Below, in pieces: positions 33,813-43,173 of a stretch of DNA of 64,000 nt. The DNA is from Paraburkholderia sejongensis (GTDB lineage Bacteria > Pseudomonadota > Gammaproteobacteria > Burkholderiales > Burkholderiaceae), in contig NZ_JAJITD010000011.1 in the NCBI RefSeq assembly GCF_020880815.1, forward strand, positions 186,001 through 250,000, given 5' to 3'. A program made the translations under genes and the position numbers. The notes beneath the pieces are model-generated. The model was not told the origin of the DNA. It ran no database searches and saw nothing but the letters and a program-made list of their open reading frames with translations. Within the stretch, counting starts at the first letter, position 1. Each line of letters begins with the position of its first letter.

Positions 33813-34970
33813 TTGAAAAAAACTCGCCTTGCCTGCACCGCATTCGCCGCGTGCGTCTCGCTGGCCGCGCCCAGCGCTTTTGCCCAGAGCAGTGTGATCC
33901 TCTACGGCGTACTCGATCAGGGAATCAACTACACCAACAACGCGGGAGCCGGTGCGGTGTGGGAAATGGCGAGCGGCTACGCGCAGGGCAGCCGCTGGGG
34001 GATTAAAGGCGCGGAAGATCTGGGCGGCGGCGTAAAAGCGATATTCCAGCTGGAAAATGGCTTCGACGTAAGTTCGGGCCGCTTCTTCCAGGGCGACCGT
34101 CTGTTTGGGCGCCAGGCGTATCTGGGAATCCACGACGAGCGTTTCGGTACGCTCACGCTCGGGCGCCAGTACGACTCGGTGGTCGACTATCTCGCGCAGA
34201 CCACCGCGAACGGCAACTGGGCGGGCTTCATGTTCTCGCATCCGTACGACAACGACAACACCGACAACTCTTTCCGTCTCGGCAATAGCGTGAAGTACGC
34301 GAGCCCGAACCTCGCTGGCTTTCAGTTCGGCGGCGTCTACAGCTTCAGCAACGATACGAACTTCTCGAATAATCGCGCATACAGTTTCGGCGGCCAGTAT
34401 GAGAACGACGGCCTGCTGATCGCAGCCGCGTATCTGCAGGCGAACAATCCCGGTGCGGGCTCGATCGGCGCGATCACGGCGAACGATGCGAGCTTTATCG
34501 CCGCACGCATGCGAATCTTCGGCGCCGGCATCAACTACGCGTTCGGATCCGCCACCGTCGGGTTCAGCTACACGAATTCGAACTACAAGGATCCGACCGG
34601 CAACAACTATATCGGCATCCCACTCGCCGCGCCCGGCGTCAAACTGAGCACGCTGAAATACCAGAACTTCGAAGTCAACGGCAAATACGAATTCACGCCG
34701 GCATTCTTCGTCGGCGCGCAGTACGTGTACACGATGCAGAACTACGAATCTTCGTTGGGCAACGTGCGTCCGAAGATCCACTCGGTCGGACTGATGGCGG
34801 ACTACCACCTGTCCAAGCGCACGGATGTCTATGTGCAGGGCGTCTATCAGAAGGTCGCGGGCGACTCGACCCAATCGATTCTCGATAACGCATTTATTCT
34901 CGGCACGCGCGCCCCGTCTTCGACGGACAATCAGGTCGCCGTGCGGGTCGCGTTGCGGCATAGCTTCTAA
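33813..34970 (+). CDS. Trimeric outer-membrane porin (OmpC-like, betaproteobacterial)
   Basis: 385 residues from a TTG start (33813) with GGAG six bases upstream. Signal peptide MKKTRLACTAFAACVSLAAPSAFA, then QSSVILYGVLDQGINYTNN, the standard first strand of Burkholderia-type 16-stranded porins. RWGIKGAEDLGGGVKAIFQLENGF and the terminal Phe (ALRHSF) are diagnostic. It allows diffusion of small hydrophilic solutes. Position after GH43 and an MFS carrier suggests cooperation in uptake, but 767 bp separate it from the carrier, so it has its own promoter. Confidence 0.95.
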   Translation: MKKTRLACTAFAACVSLAAPSAFAQSSVILYGVLDQGINYTNNAGAGAVWEMASGYAQGSRWGIKGAEDLGGGVKAIFQLENGFDVSSGRFFQGDRLFGRQAYLGIHDERFGTLTLGRQYDSVVDYLAQTTANGNWAGFMFSHPYDNDNTDNSFRLGNSVKYASPNLAGFQFGGVYSFSNDTNFSNNRAYSFGGQYENDGLLIAAAYLQANNPGAGSIGAITANDASFIAARMRIFGAGINYAFGSATVGFSYTNSNYKDPTGNNYIGIPLAAPGVKLSTLKYQNFEVNGKYEFTPAFFVGAQYVYTMQNYESSLGNVRPKIHSVGLMADYHLSKRTDVYVQGVYQKVAGDSTQSILDNAFILGTRAPSSTDNQVAVRVALRHSF

Positions 34971-35074
34971 CGTGCTGAGCCGATTTCTCTGGATGCACCC
35001 GTCGGGATCAGGAAAGCCGGTTCCGCTGCACTTCGAGCACAATGGCTCTATACAGAAGCCATCCGGAGAATTGC

Positions 35075-36370
35075 ATGGAAATGAACAAGCCCGCGGCTGA
35101 ACGGGTTGCCGCCTCGGAAACCACGCACGACGCACTCATCGTCACCCGACACGACGTCGTCATCGTCGGAGCCGGCGCGGCCGGAACCGCGGTGGCCGCG
35201 AGCCTGCTCGCTCGCGATCGCAGCCTCGACATCGCGGTGATCGAGCCCGCCGACGCTCACTACTATCAGCCGGGATGGACGATGGTGGGCGCCGGCGTTT
35301 TCAACGCGCGGAGCACGGTCCGCGAAATGCATCGCGTGTTGCCCCGTGAACTGAACTGGGTCAAGGCTTGTGTGACGGCGTTCGATCCGGCCAACGATCT
35401 GGTCATTCTCGAAGGACGCCAGGCTATCAGGTACCGGCAACTGGTTGTTTGCCCGGGCCTGAAACTCGACTGGGACGCAGTCCCCGGCTTATCGGAAAGC
35501 CTTGGACGCCACGGCGTGACATCCAATTATCGATACGATCTCGCGCCCTATACCTGGCAACTCGTGCGCGAACTCAAAAGCGGCCGCGCGCTGTTCACCC
35601 AGCCGCCGCTGCCGATCAAATGCGCGGGCGCGCCGCAAAAAGCGATGTATCTGTCAGCCGACCACTGGCAACGCACAGGCCGACTCGACCGGATAGACGT
35701 GAAGTTCTTTAACGCGGGCGACGTGTTGTTCGGCGTCGCGGCCTATGTGCCCGCGCTGATGGAGTACATCCACCGCTATCACATCGACCTGAACTTGCGC
35801 TTCAATTTATGCGCGATCGACGGACCGCGAAAACTCGCGACGTTCAATCGCAAGCTCGATGACGGAACCACCGAAACGGTCACTCGCGAATTCGACATGA
35901 TTCACGTGGTGCCTCCACAAAAAGCGCCGGACTTCATTCGCAACAGTCCGCTGGCCGATCAGGCGGGCTGGATCGATGTGGACCCGGCTACGTTACGCCA
36001 CCGCCATTACGCGAATATCTTCGCGCTCGGCGACGCCGCGAACACGACCAATGCGAAGACGGCGGCCGCTGCCCGCAAACAGGCTCCGGTCGTCGCGCAC
36101 AATCTTCTGGTCGCGCTAGGGAAAGCGGAGAATCGCGCGGAGTACGATGGCTATGGATCGTGTCCGTTGACGGTCGAGCGCGGCAAAATCGTGCTCGCGG
36201 AATTTCTCTATGGCGGCAAAGTTGCGCCCACCTTCCCGAAGTGGCTGGTCGACGGCCAGCGTCCGTCGCGTCTCGCATGGCTGCTGAAAGAGCGAATCCT
36301 CCCGCCGCTCTACTGGCACGCGATGCTCAAAGGGCGTGAATGGCTCGCGAAGCCGAAGCTGGTTCGTTAG
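35075..36370 (+). CDS. Sulfide:quinone oxidoreductase-like flavoprotein
   Basis: 431 residues from the ATG at 35075, which has GGAGA five bases upstream; an ATG 33 bp earlier has no such site. FAD-binding GxGxxG in VVIVGAGAAGTAVAAS near residue 30. Two conserved cysteines match the type II SQR pattern: C183 in PIKCAGAPQKAMY and C363 in YGSCPLTV. The second FAD motif is NIFALGDAANT near residue 320. The enzyme would oxidise sulfide to polysulfide at the inner membrane face and feed the quinone pool. The usual partners (persulfide dioxygenase, rhodanese) are not adjacent. Confidence 0.85.
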   Translation: MEMNKPAAERVAASETTHDALIVTRHDVVIVGAGAAGTAVAASLLARDRSLDIAVIEPADAHYYQPGWTMVGAGVFNARSTVREMHRVLPRELNWVKACVTAFDPANDLVILEGRQAIRYRQLVVCPGLKLDWDAVPGLSESLGRHGVTSNYRYDLAPYTWQLVRELKSGRALFTQPPLPIKCAGAPQKAMYLSADHWQRTGRLDRIDVKFFNAGDVLFGVAAYVPALMEYIHRYHIDLNLRFNLCAIDGPRKLATFNRKLDDGTTETVTREFDMIHVVPPQKAPDFIRNSPLADQAGWIDVDPATLRHRHYANIFALGDAANTTNAKTAAAARKQAPVVAHNLLVALGKAENRAEYDGYGSCPLTVERGKIVLAEFLYGGKVAPTFPKWLVDGQRPSRLAWLLKERILPPLYWHAMLKGREWLAKPKLVR

Positions 36371-36420
36371 TTCGGCTCGCCCTCGCTACCATTCACCCGG
36401 TATGCCGGCGCGGCAGCGTA

Positions 36421-36457
36421 TCGGGTCCCGTGCCGTCGCGAGATGCACGGGACCCGA
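36421..36457. terminator. Bidirectional hairpin between convergent genes
   Basis: Perfect 13-bp arms, TCGGGTCCCGTGC (36421-36433) and its complement (36445-36457), with an 11-nt loop. It lies between the SQR-like gene and the convergent MFS gene. No strong U-tract. Confidence 0.6.
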
Positions 36458-36474
36458 GCGCCGGGAGCGGCTTT

Positions 36475-37791
36475 TCAGGGCGAAGGCTTCGCAAGCGCGA
36501 CGCGCACCACAAAGGTCACGGCCACGGCGACCACCAGCATGGCGGCGAGAAAGTACAGTCCTGCCGCAAGGCTGCCCGTCGCATCCTTGATGAGGCCGAT
36601 GCCATAGGGTCCGAGATACCCGCCCAGGTTCGCGAGCGAGTTGATCGTCGCTATGCCGACAGCGGCACTGGCGCCGCTCAGGAACTGACCTGGCAGGGAC
36701 CACACGATCGGTTGGGCGGCGTAGATCGCGAAGGCGCTCAGACAGATGAAGAGGAACTGCATGGTCGCATTGTGCGACCATGCGCTCGCGGCGAGCGTGA
36801 GCGCCGCAAAGGCCGATAGCGCCGCGATATGCCAGTAGCGCTCGCCTCTGCTGTCCGAATGACGCGGCACGGTGATCAGGCCCACGATCGCGAACAGATA
36901 CGGCACGGCAAACAGCAGCCCCGTCGTCGAATCGCTGACCCCGAAGGACTTGATGATCGTCGGCAGCCACAAGGACAGGCCATAGATCGACAGCGGAAAC
37001 GGCAGGAACAGCAGCGCCAGCAGCAGCACGCGCCGGTCCTTCAGCGCGGCGAGCGGATTGCCGTGCCGCTTCAGTTTATGCGCGGCGTCATCGGCCGCCA
37101 GCTCGCGGCTGATCCACCTGCGATCCGCCGGTGAGAGCCATTTCGCATCGGCCGGTGTTTCGGGCAACACGCGCAACGTCGGCCACGCGAGCAGCACGGC
37201 GGGCAGGCCGCTCACGACGAAAAGCGTCTGCCAGTTGGACATGCCGAACGCGCCCTCGGTCGACAGCAGCCAGCCGGCCAGCGGCCCGGCGATGATGCCG
37301 GAAATCGGCTGCGCCAGCACCAGCAAGCCAATGATCCGCGCACGCTGGCGCAGCGGGAACCACCTCGTCAGGAAGTACAGGATCCCGGGATAAAGCCCGG
37401 CTTCCGCCGCGCCGAGCAGAAAGCGCAGTGCATAGAAGCTCAATGGTCCGCGCGTGAGTGCCATCGCCATCGTGATGACGCCCCAGGTCACCATGATGCG
37501 CGCGAACCACACGCGCGCGCCGAAACGGTCGAGCGCGAGATTGCTCGGGACTTCACACAGAAAATAGCCGATAAAAAACACGCCCGCGCCGAGGCCGTAG
37601 GCGGCGTCGGACAGTCCGACGGCGGCATTCATGTGCAGTTTCGCGAAGCCGACCACGGTCCGGTCGATATACGCCACAACATAGATCAGCGCGAGAAACG
37701 GAATCAGCTTGCGGGTGAGCATGCCGATAATGCGCCGCTCGTCGCGCTCTTCGGCGACCTCGCGAGCGATGCCGGCGTGGGTGTCGTTCAT
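36475..37791 (-). CDS. ACS-family MFS transporter
   Basis: 438 residues from the ATG at 37791, with GGAGA four bases upstream; a TTG four codons earlier is unlikely. Twelve hydrophobic segments. LIYVVAYIDRTVVGFAKLHMNAAVGLSDAAYGLGAGVFFIGY is the classical N terminus of the anion:cation symporter family (phthalate, tartrate, glucarate and similar carriers). It is divergent from a LysR gene 234 bp away, which is the usual carrier/activator pairing for an organic acid. The substrate is unknown. Confidence 0.88.
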   Translation of the reverse strand: MNDTHAGIAREVAEERDERRIIGMLTRKLIPFLALIYVVAYIDRTVVGFAKLHMNAAVGLSDAAYGLGAGVFFIGYFLCEVPSNLALDRFGARVWFARIMVTWGVITMAMALTRGPLSFYALRFLLGAAEAGLYPGILYFLTRWFPLRQRARIIGLLVLAQPISGIIAGPLAGWLLSTEGAFGMSNWQTLFVVSGLPAVLLAWPTLRVLPETPADAKWLSPADRRWISRELAADDAAHKLKRHGNPLAALKDRRVLLLALLFLPFPLSIYGLSLWLPTIIKSFGVSDSTTGLLFAVPYLFAIVGLITVPRHSDSRGERYWHIAALSAFAALTLAASAWSHNATMQFLFICLSAFAIYAAQPIVWSLPGQFLSGASAAVGIATINSLANLGGYLGPYGIGLIKDATGSLAAGLYFLAAMLVVAVAVTFVVRVALAKPSP

Positions 37792-38025
37792 TCTTGTCTC
37801 CAACGTGTTTTTTTAGGTTATGTGAGCCGGTGAGGATGACGACGGCATCGATGGAATTACGGTGAATGGGGTCTTCGACATCCATTGCGGCGAGATCGCG
37901 CGACAGCATCGCGGTCGGGTGCCGGCCAGGTCAATGTCGTTTCGCTGGAAGTGTACGGATGCTTTCGATAACATACCAATGAAGAATCAGGCCTTATCAA
38001 TATTCATCTGGATATCGATTCAACC

Positions 38026-38970
38026 GTGAGTGGGCTGTCTCCGTGGTACATCCGCACGCGTCTGAAGACGCGGCACCTGCTGCTGCTCGTCGCGCTGACG
38101 GACGAGGGCAACGTACATCGCGCGGCCGCATCGCTCAACATGACGCAGCCGGCGGCGTCGAAGCTCTTGCGCGAACTGGAGGACATGCTGGGGACGGCGC
38201 TGTTCGAACGGCTGCCGCGCGGGATGCGCCCCACGCTCTATGGCGAAACATTGATCCGCCACGCGCGCTCGGTGCTTGGCAGCCTCGATCAGGCGCAGCA
38301 GGAGATCGAAGCGCTGAAGGTGGGCACGCTCGGCGCGGTCGCGGTAGGCGCGATTACGTCGCCGGCGGTGAATCTACTGCCGTTCGCGGTCGCGCGTGTC
38401 AAGGGCGCGCATCCGGGCATCCGGGTGGCGGCGGAGGTTGAAAACAGTAACGTGCTGCTGGAGCGGCTCGCGCAAGGCAAGCTCGATTTCGTCATCGCGC
38501 GTCTTTCCGCCGAGCACGACACGCTCGCACTGCGTTACGAACCGCTCGCGGATGAAACAGTGTGCGCGGTCGCGCGGCTCGGGCATCCGCTATTCGAAGC
38601 GAAACGACTCACCCTCGCAGACCTCGAAAAGGCCGCCTGGATCGTTCCGCCGGTCGGCAGCGTGCTACGGCATCGTTTCGATCTGATGTTCCAGCGGGCC
38701 AGCCTGCTGCCGCCGTCCAACGTCGTGGAAACGTCGGCAATCATGCTCATCACGCGTCTGATCGAACAAAGCGACATGCTGGCCATTCTCGCTGCCGAGG
38801 TCGCGGATTACTATGCCGCTGCCGGGGTCATTGCGACATTGCCGCTCGACATTCCCTGCACGATGGATGACTTCGGCATCATCACGCGCAACGACCGCTT
38901 CCTCACTCCGGCCGCACAACTTCTGGCAGACGCGCTGCGAGAGACAGCGCTGCAGTCGCACCTGCGTTAG
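38026..38970 (+). CDS. LysR-family transcriptional regulator
   Basis: 314 residues from a GTG (38026). Winged HTH about residues 12-70 (RAAASLNMTQPAASKLLRELEDMLGTALFERLPRGMRPT), then a LysR substrate-binding domain. It closely resembles the LysR at 42040, and both carry an RTRLKTR- or PTRLKTR-like lead and the GET/GEVLIRHARSVL segment, so the two are paralogues. Divergent from an ACS-type MFS gene, which it probably controls. Confidence 0.92.
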   Translation: MSGLSPWYIRTRLKTRHLLLLVALTDEGNVHRAAASLNMTQPAASKLLRELEDMLGTALFERLPRGMRPTLYGETLIRHARSVLGSLDQAQQEIEALKVGTLGAVAVGAITSPAVNLLPFAVARVKGAHPGIRVAAEVENSNVLLERLAQGKLDFVIARLSAEHDTLALRYEPLADETVCAVARLGHPLFEAKRLTLADLEKAAWIVPPVGSVLRHRFDLMFQRASLLPPSNVVETSAIMLITRLIEQSDMLAILAAEVADYYAAAGVIATLPLDIPCTMDDFGIITRNDRFLTPAAQLLADALRETALQSHLR

Positions 38971-38971
38971 C

Positions 38972-39136
38972 AGCCTGGTCCCGTTCGTCTCGGTGCTGCC
39001 GATCTCGATCGCGCGCAGCCAGGCGATACGAGCGAACATGCGGGTGCTGCCGTTGCCGGCGATCGAGCCGCTGGGCGAAGTCATCGCGCACGCGCGCGCG
39101 GATGTCGGCGGCCCTGCCACGGAACTGTTCGTCTAA
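38972..39136 (+). pseudogene. Possible remnant of a LysR C terminus
   Basis: Directly after the LysR stop, a different frame reads SLVPFVSVLPISIARSQ, then NMRVLPLPAIEPLGEVIAHA, and ends at TAA (39134-39136). The VLP...RVLPLP pattern with spacing of about 20 residues is what the end of a LysR effector domain looks like. The intact gene before it already has a full C terminus, so this would be a leftover of another gene. Weakly supported. Confidence 0.3.
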
Positions 39137-39200
39137 TGCCTCGTCGAGGCGTCCGGTGAGTTGACGAACGAGTGATGTGCGCAACCGGATAGATTGGCGC

Positions 39201-40586
39201 TCAGCGCGACAGCGGATGCGGCGAGTGCGCGGACGCACGCCCGCCCAGCGCTGCGGCCACCTCGTCTTCCGGCTCCGCGGACAGATCCCGCTTGAAAGTC
39301 TCAGCGAGGAAGAACGCGCACACCAGGCTCAGCAACGCCGTCGCCGCGATATAGATCGAAATGGGCAACGTCTGGCCGTACGTCGCGAACAGATAGGTGG
39401 CGATCAATGGCGTCGGTCCCGACGTGATGATGCCGGCGATCTGATAAGGCAGCGAAGCACCCGTATAGCGCACTCGCGTCCCGAACAGTTCCGCAAACCA
39501 CGTCGATTGCACGCCGTACACCGACGCCTGGCTCAACGCGATACCGCAGACGTACGCCACGAAAATCAAGCTCGGATTGCGAGTCTCCAGCAACGGAAAG
39601 AACGCGAATCCATAGATCGCCACGAACACCGCGCCGAGCATGAAGACGGTCCGGCGTCCAACCCTGTCCGACAGCCTGCCGAACAGCGGCAGCGTGATCA
39701 GCGCGAACCCGCAGCCCACGATGATGGCATTGAGCAGGAGTCCACGCGACAAGCCGAGCCGCGTCGTTCCGTACACCAGCACGAACACGTTGATCACGTT
39801 GAAGGTGATGTCGACCGCGAAGCGCGTGCCGATCGTCAGCACGAGATCTTTCGGATGCCGGCGCAGCAATTCGATCAGCGGCGCCTTCACGACCTGCTTG
39901 CTCGCCTTGATCTGTTCGAATACCGGCGACTCCATGACGCGCAGGCGGATGAACAGGCCGATCGCGATCAGCGCGACGCTCAACAGGAACGGCAGGCGCC
40001 ATCCCCATGAATAGAACGCGTCCGACGGCAGACTCGAGACGGCCTTGAACACCGCGGTCGAGAGCATCAGTCCGAGCGGCACGCCCAATTGGGGGAACGC
40101 GCCGAGGAAACCGCGTTTGCTCGCCGGCGCGGTTTCGACCACCATCAGCACCGCCCCGCCCCATTCGCCGCCGACACCAAGCCCTTGCAGGAAGCGCATG
40201 GCGACCAGCAGGATCGGCGCCCAGACGCCGATCGTCGCGTAAGTCGGCAGCAGGCCGATCACGAAGGTGCCGACGCCCATGATCGTCAGCGTCGCGACGA
40301 GCGTCGCCTTACGTCCGATGCGATCGCCGAAGTGCCCGAAAAACACGGCGCCGAACGGCCGCGCGAGATAGCCGACCGCAAAACTTCCGAACGCCGCGAT
40401 AGTGCCGACCACCGGATCGAACGACGGGAAGAATAGCTTGGCGAACACCAGCGCCGAAGCGGTGGCATAGAGAAAAAAGTCGTACCACTCGATGGCGGTC
40501 CCGACCACCGAGGCGACCAGCACACGCTTGACGGCCGACCGGCTGATAGCCGGCGCGTTGCCGGACGAAATGGGCGATGTATTCAT
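39201..40586 (-). CDS. MHS-family MFS transporter (metabolite:H+ symporter)
   Basis: 461 residues. KRVLVASVVGTAIEWYDFFLYATASALVF at the N terminus and GYLARPFGAVFFGHFGDRIGRKATLV are hallmark segments of the MHS family (ProP, KgtP, ShiA relatives). These import osmolytes or organic acids with protons. It follows the M24 peptidase-like gene by 88 bp on the same strand and is likely cotranscribed, with control by the divergent LysR at 42040. The substrate is unknown. Confidence 0.9.
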   Translation of the reverse strand: MNTSPISSGNAPAISRSAVKRVLVASVVGTAIEWYDFFLYATASALVFAKLFFPSFDPVVGTIAAFGSFAVGYLARPFGAVFFGHFGDRIGRKATLVATLTIMGVGTFVIGLLPTYATIGVWAPILLVAMRFLQGLGVGGEWGGAVLMVVETAPASKRGFLGAFPQLGVPLGLMLSTAVFKAVSSLPSDAFYSWGWRLPFLLSVALIAIGLFIRLRVMESPVFEQIKASKQVVKAPLIELLRRHPKDLVLTIGTRFAVDITFNVINVFVLVYGTTRLGLSRGLLLNAIIVGCGFALITLPLFGRLSDRVGRRTVFMLGAVFVAIYGFAFFPLLETRNPSLIFVAYVCGIALSQASVYGVQSTWFAELFGTRVRYTGASLPYQIAGIITSGPTPLIATYLFATYGQTLPISIYIAATALLSLVCAFFLAETFKRDLSAEPEDEVAAALGGRASAHSPHPLSR

Positions 40587-40674
40587 GTCTCCTCCCTTCT
40601 CTGGGAATCTATATTTGAGCTGCTGCGTGTCGGCGGCGCGGGTTCGCGCGCACGTTACGCGACGTTCATTGGGC

Positions 40675-41841
40675 TCACCAGTGCAATTCCATCGGGAACT
40701 GGTCGAGCGTTTCGACGCCGCCCGAGGTTAGCCGCACGATACGTTCCGTGCGCAAACCGCCGACGTTCGGCACCGTGATCGTCGCCTTCAGCGTAAAGAC
40801 CATGTTTTCCTGCAGCACGGTCCGGTTGCCGGGCCCGATCCATGGCGCTTCTTCTTCCGGGTCCATGCCGGTGCCGTGACCGGTGCCATGGCCACGCGCC
40901 TCGCTCGAGTATTGCTCGTAGTTCGATTTCACCAGCGCCTGCTGGATCACCGCGTTCAGTTCCATGGCCGCCATGCCGGGACGCGCGGCGGCCAGCCCCG
41001 CTTCGACCGCGCGCGCCGCTGCCGCGACGATCGCCCTCTTCTCGGGATTGGCCGGACCGTAGGTGAAACCGCGTCCGCCATCGGCCACGTACCCACGATA
41101 ACGCGCACCGATGTCGGTCATCACGAGCTCGCCCGGTTGCAGGATGCGGTCGGTGGGGCGCGCGAGGTTATAGGCCGAGCGCGGACCGGATTGCACCATC
41201 GAATCGAACCCGGTCCGCTCCGCGCCGCCCGCGAGCATCGCGCGGTCGGCGATTAGAGCGAGTTCGCGCTCGGTGTAGGGACGGCCGTCGGCGAGCGCGT
41301 CGCGAATCGCAGCCATCGCCGAATCGGTCAAGGCCGCGGCTTTGCGCATCAGCGCGACCTCGGCCTCGCTCTTGATCGCCTTGATTTCGGCCAGCACCAT
41401 CGTCGGTTCGAGCTTCAGTTCGCCGAGACCGGCGTTCAGGCGCTGCAACAGGTCGGCGGGGATATAGGCGGCGCCCGCGAGGCCCACCTTGCCGCCGCGG
41501 TGCCGCGCCGAAAATAGCTGCACCTGTTGCGTCACTTCACGCAGACTCCGCACTTCGAAGGCGGTCACGCTCGTCGCGTAATCGAAGCATTGATCCGACA
41601 CGAACAGCACGGGGTCGCCGTCCACCGGCAGCAGCAGGATCGCGTTCGCAATGTCCGATACGCCGTCGAGCGGGCGAAATTCGGTGAAGTAGCCGATGTT
41701 CGCGCCACGCCAGCAATCGCCGAATGCAAGCAGGCCGACGAGGCCCGCGTTGTCGAGCGCGCTGCGCACCTTGGCGACGCGGCCGAGGAATTCGTCGGTA
41801 GTGATGCCTTCCGGCGGAATGTCTGCAGTACGGATGTTCAT
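40675..41841 (-). CDS. M24-family aminopeptidase P-like (Xaa-Pro) protein
   Basis: 388 residues from the ATG at 41841 (MNIRTADIPP), with AGGAGA ten bases upstream. Creatinase N-domain about 20-150. The pita-bread catalytic domain follows, with metal-binding patterns MTDIGARYRGYVADGGRGF (two Asp), HGTGHGTGMDPEEEAPW (His) and two downstream Glu. M24 members are Xaa-Pro peptidases, creatinases or DMSP lyases (DddP). Pairing with an MHS-type carrier and a LysR makes catabolism of an imported small compound more likely than general peptide trimming. Confidence 0.85.
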   Translation of the reverse strand: MNIRTADIPPEGITTDEFLGRVAKVRSALDNAGLVGLLAFGDCWRGANIGYFTEFRPLDGVSDIANAILLLPVDGDPVLFVSDQCFDYATSVTAFEVRSLREVTQQVQLFSARHRGGKVGLAGAAYIPADLLQRLNAGLGELKLEPTMVLAEIKAIKSEAEVALMRKAAALTDSAMAAIRDALADGRPYTERELALIADRAMLAGGAERTGFDSMVQSGPRSAYNLARPTDRILQPGELVMTDIGARYRGYVADGGRGFTYGPANPEKRAIVAAAARAVEAGLAAARPGMAAMELNAVIQQALVKSNYEQYSSEARGHGTGHGTGMDPEEEAPWIGPGNRTVLQENMVFTLKATITVPNVGGLRTERIVRLTSGGVETLDQFPMELHW

Positions 41842-41859
41842 TGCCTGTCGTCTCCTAAT

Positions 41860-41883
41860 GCGGCTGCATGCGCGGCTGCATGC
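41860..41883. repeat. 12-bp direct repeat in the M24 gene leader
   Basis: GCGGCTGCATGC occurs twice in tandem and is followed by a partial GCGGATGC, just upstream of the M24 ribosome-binding site. Confidence 0.8.
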
Positions 41884-42039
41884 GCGGATGCCGGATGCAG
41901 CCCGGCTAGTTACCCCTGATGGGAAGCCGCCCGCCTTGAAATGGAGGGCGTGTGCTGCATGGTAGGACCGTCCGATATGCTTTAATAATGAAAAATTACG
42001 CAAAATCTATATCGATACGGAATACGTGGAGGCGAGCTC

Positions 42040-43035
42040 ATGACCTCGGCACTTGAACCGGACAACGGCACGCAAGCCATCGCAGCGGGCCGCTTCGACC
42101 CCACGCGCCTGAAGACGCGCCAATTGGCGCTGATCGTTCAGCTCGACACCCATCGCTCGGTATTGCGTGCGGCGGACGCCGCGCACATGACCCAACCCGG
42201 GGCGACCAAGTTGCTGCGGGAACTGGAGGAGACCATGGGTGTGCCATTGTTCGAACGGCATCCGCGCGGCGTCGAGCCGACCTGGTACGGCGAGGTGCTG
42301 ATCCGCCATGCGCGCAGCGTGCTGGCGGAGTTGCGGCACGCGTACGACGAAGTGTCCGCGCTCAAAGCTGGCCTGACCGGGCAGGCGATGATCGGCACCG
42401 AGGTCACGGCGGCCACCAACCTCGTGCCGAAGGCCGTGGCGCTACTCAAGAAGCGCTTTCCGCAGATTCGCATCAACATCGAGATGGAGTTCAGCGAGGT
42501 GCTGGTGCAGCGTTTGCAGGAAGGCAAGCTGGATATGATCGTCGCGCGAATCCGCAATCCAGACGATCTGGCGGAACTGCACTACGCCCCGCTCGCGGAA
42601 GCACAGCACGCGCTATTCGCACGCGTTGGCCATCCGCTCGCGAGGCGCAAGACGCTGACCTGGAACGAACTGGCGCCGCAAACGTGGATCCTGCCGCCGA
42701 AAGGCAACGTGATGCGCAATCAGCTCACGCAACTGTTTCTCGAACGGCAGCTCGCGTTGCCGACGGATGTGGTCGAGAGCTCCTCGCTGCCGGTCATCAC
42801 GAGTCTGCTGCAAATGAGCGATATGATCGCGCCGCTCGCGCGCGAGCCGGTGCGGCCGTACTGCATTGCCGGCGCGCTCGAAGCGCTGCCGTTCGAACTC
42901 GATCTGAAGCTCGGCCCGGCGGGCATCGTCACACGGCGCGGCGACAGGCTCTCGCCGGGTGCGCGGGCGATGCTGCAAGCGCTGCGCGAGGCCGCCGGAT
43001 TCGACACTGAAGGCCCCGACGCCGGCAACGGCTGA
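42040..43035 (+). CDS. LysR-family transcriptional regulator
   Basis: 331 residues, ATG preceded by GGAGG. HTH about 22-80 (RAADAAHMTQPGATKLLRELEETMGVPLFERHPRGVEPTWYG), then an effector domain. Paralogue of the regulator at 38026. Divergent from the M24/MHS pair (198 bp between starts), which it probably activates. The octamer ATATCGAT (42009-42016) occurs shortly before its start and also before the start of the paralogue (38012-38019). Confidence 0.92.
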   Translation: MTSALEPDNGTQAIAAGRFDPTRLKTRQLALIVQLDTHRSVLRAADAAHMTQPGATKLLRELEETMGVPLFERHPRGVEPTWYGEVLIRHARSVLAELRHAYDEVSALKAGLTGQAMIGTEVTAATNLVPKAVALLKKRFPQIRINIEMEFSEVLVQRLQEGKLDMIVARIRNPDDLAELHYAPLAEAQHALFARVGHPLARRKTLTWNELAPQTWILPPKGNVMRNQLTQLFLERQLALPTDVVESSSLPVITSLLQMSDMIAPLAREPVRPYCIAGALEALPFELDLKLGPAGIVTRRGDRLSPGARAMLQALREAAGFDTEGPDAGNG

Positions 43036-43036
43036 C

Positions 43037-43096
43037 ATACCGCGACGGGACCCGGCGCAGGCCGTCCGCCGCGACGCCTGCGCCGGGCTCCGGTAT
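43037..43096. terminator. Nested hairpin between two convergent LysR genes
   Basis: Inner stem CCCGGCGCAGG (43051-43061) / CCTGCGCCGGG (43077-43087) and outer stem ATACCG (43037-43042) / CGGTAT (43091-43096). It begins one base after the upstream stop. No U-tract. Confidence 0.55.
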
Positions 43097-43173
43097 CGCG
43101 ATGGTTGACAGCGTGCCGACGCTGTCGCCGTTGGGCGTGCCGCACCAAGCGCCGACAACCCAGTGTCGTGCGT

